Origin: Hericium rajendrae
Taxonomy: Eukaryota; Basidiomycota; Agaricomycetes; Russulales; Hericiaceae
DNA length: 64,000 bases
Assembly: GCA_033439255.1 (NCBI GenBank)
Contig: CM065882.1
Coordinates: 3,283,197 to 3,347,196, forward strand
Direction: 5' to 3'
Below the pieces are notes generated by a model. It saw only the letters and a list, made by a program, of their open reading frames with translations. It ran no database searches and had not been told where the DNA came from. Each line of letters opens with the position of its first letter. The first letter of the stretch is position 1. Both the position numbers and the translations under genes were made by a program. Below, one piece after another: positions 62,382 to 64,000 of the stretch.

Positions 62382-63281
62382 CTATATTGTCTCCTCGCCG
62401 ACCGGATCCTCTGCAAAATCCGACGCGCGCAGCCCCGCACCCATCGCATCCCGGAGCGCACGCGTCCGCGCTCCAATCGTGCGGCGCATCTCGCCCGCGA
62501 GCACCTTGCCTCCATCGCCCGCGACACCCAAAATCCCGCGAAAAACATCAACATGCACGCGCGTCTCGAGACTCACGAGCGTGAGCTTCCCCGAGCGCGG
62601 CATGACCGCGACGGTGACGCTCGGGCAGTCGGCCTCCTCGAGCGCGGTGAGGTCGAGCAGGGGCCGCTCGGGCGCGGCGCTGTGCACGGCGGCGGTGAGC
62701 GCGCAGACGAGGTCGAGGAGCGGGACGCCGGCGGCGGTGAGCGCGAGCGTCGTCGCGTTGACCGCGGCCTGCAGCACGCCGCCGTCCTGCTGCAGGACGT
62801 GCACGAAGATGTCGATCTGCGAGCGCGGGTAGAGCGTCGTCTGCACGACGGGCTCGAAGGTCGACTTGATCGTCGCGGCGAGCTCGAGGATGCGTCTGCG
62901 GGATGGTGCGTGAGCGGGTGGGCGGGGAGCAGAGGGGCGCGACGCACTTGTCTCCGCGGCCGCGTCTGCGGCGGTCGCCGGTGCTGAAGGGCGCGACGGC
63001 AACTTCGACGTTGAGCGCGGCGCGGTCGTGCATGGTCTGTGCCCTGCTCTTCGCCTCGCGCGGGCCAAAGACGGAGACGAGCACCTGGGTAAGGCCGTGC
63101 GAGACCGTCGCAGAGCCGTCTGCGCCCGCTTGGGTGCTGAGATCGAAGGTGAGGGAGCGCAGTTCGGAGGGCAGGCGGCCATCGGAACGGTAGCCGCCGT
63201 CGTTCAGGATTTCGATGCGGGAGCTCTGACACCAGTGCGGTCAGTAAGACGCGAAGAATGAGAGGCTTCTGCACACACCAT
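62382..63281 (-). CDS. RRP41: Exosome complex RNase PH-like subunit Rrp41/Ski6
   Basis: Three exons (63279-63281, 62948-63225, 62382-62895) give 264 aa. Family blocks are SSRIEILNDGGYRSDGRLPS, LTFDLSTQAGADGSATVSQG, VLVSVFGPREAKSR, AALNVEVAVAPFST, YPRSQIDIFVHVLQQDGGVL, AAVNATTLALTAAGVPL and the C-terminal helix MRRTIGARTRALRDAMG. Rrp41 pairs with Rrp45 in the hexameric ring of the RNA exosome for 3'-5' processing and decay. The initiator ATG is an isolated 3-nt exon followed by GTGTGT, because the AG just before AGCTCC is the only acceptor giving the family start. Confidence 0.95.
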
Positions 63282-63939
63282 CGGAGGTGGTACTTTGTGG
63301 ACCCGCGTCTATGCTTGTCGATCTTTGGTGGAAAAAGGACCTTGGTAAGGATCCGAGCGTGTGCGGAGGCTGCACGTCGTATACTGCAGCGCATTATGGC
63401 ATGGAATGGCCTACCTTGCAGAGAAGCCTGAAGCACGTATTGAATGCAGGCAAAGAACGGAGTTTTGAGTAATTCGTCGGACGCGATGACTGGCCAACCG
63501 GATCAGCGGGTGCCAGGCAGGACCCCGAGAAGCAAGCGTCAGATCCGAGCCCGTCAGCGATCGTGATTGGTTGGGCTCGGGGCGCATGCACGTCAATGAA
63601 GGGCTAAAATGTCGCAGAGCAGGCGACGAGGGGCTAAAACCCGTGCTGATCTACGTCCGGGTGTCCTCGTGAGTTTACGACGGAAGTACGATGGGCCAGG
63701 GCTGGGTCAACTTGCAGCAAACTTGCAGGGCGGCTCGGCTCGGCAGGGGCGATTGGCGCGAAAGTAGACTGGAAAAGCGGCAGATCAGGGCGTGACGCGT
63801 GATTGGTGTATCTGGGGTCAAGCATTAACTCCGAGCCCGAGATGTTCCTTCTCCGTTAAAAAGTGGAGAACTGACGTTTCGTCTCCTCCACCACTGTCCT
63901 CCTCACTTTCTCTGTTTCTATACCCTCCTCTTCGTACAA
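63282..63939. promoter_or_regulatory. Intergenic with pyrimidine-rich promoter-like tract
   Basis: At about 63880-63936 the plus strand is strongly pyrimidine-rich (TCTCCTCC, CTTTCTCTGTTTC, CCCTCCTCTTC) directly before an ATG, a pattern common ahead of highly expressed fungal genes. The rest shows nothing clear. Confidence 0.45.
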
Positions 63940-64000
63940 ATGGCTGCTCCTCTCCGTACCGCTTTCAAAAAGGTTCTTGTGCTCTCGTTCGTTCGTTATG
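63940..64000 (+). CDS. 5' end of a gene cut by the window edge
   Basis: An ATG follows the pyrimidine-rich tract and opens MAAPLRTAFKK, then a GTTCTT that may be a donor. Too little remains to name a family. Basic short N-termini of this type occur in mitochondrial and ribosomal proteins, but that is only a guess. Confidence 0.4.
   Translation, partial: MAAPLRTAFKKVLVLSFVRY

Overview
The window is genomic DNA of a filamentous basidiomycete, most likely an Agaricomycete. Genes are dense and split by many short introns (mostly 45-80 nt, GT-AG, a few GC-AG) with branch-like CTRAC motifs near the acceptors. The proteins are typically fungal: an Ivy1-like BAR protein, Med19, a Med25-like protein with long glutamine tracts, Gdt1, an F-box protein and secreted GH92 and GH79 enzymes. 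I found no bacterial operon, CRISPR array or virus. Gene models were spliced by hand: exon phases were checked to close in frame and products were named from remembered family motifs, with no database search.

Layout. 1-7.2 kb: an Ivy1-like BAR protein, a decayed RecQ-like helicase fragment and copy 1 of a dispersed ~1.1 kb repeat. 7.4-12.4 kb: a head-to-head GH92 mannosidase pair, one nearly complete but frameshifted and one truncated. 12.9-20.7 kb: a Nudix/DUF4743 protein, MED19, an F-box protein and GDT1. 20.7-24.2 kb: gene-poor, with an intron-containing tRNA-Thr(AGT) and repeat copy 2 in inverted orientation. 24.2-33.1 kb: a short-chain dehydrogenase, OLA1, a GPI-type mannoprotein-like gene and a MED25-like gene. 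33.3-45.7 kb: a PITH protein, a UBX protein, UBA4, APC10, a DDT-WHIM-PHD chromatin protein, an Alba-type RNase P/MRP-like protein and an alpha/beta hydrolase. 46.4-56 kb: DBP2 helicase, an RSR1/Rap-like GTPase, an RS-tailed cyclophilin, an eIF4B-like factor and ARPC2. 56.7-64 kb: a GH79 enzyme, nicotinate phosphoribosyltransferase, the TRM8 tRNA methyltransferase, exosome subunit RRP41 and the 5' end of one more gene.

Most genes are core housekeeping functions: transcription (Mediator, chromatin), RNA processing and translation (DBP2, RRP41, TRM8, Alba, eIF4B, OLA1), ubiquitin-like and cell-cycle control (UBA4, UBX, APC10) and actin or polarity (ARPC2, RSR1). Many lie in head-to-head pairs with short shared promoters, for example UBA4/APC10, eIF4B/ARPC2, RSR1/cyclophilin and NPT1/TRM8.

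I did not find a clear unknown multi-gene system. The most interesting points are the 722-nt intron in DBP2, a duplicated block inside a 421-nt OLA1 intron, start codons isolated on exons of 3-4 nt, the broken GH92 pair and the inverted dispersed repeats with a conserved hairpin.
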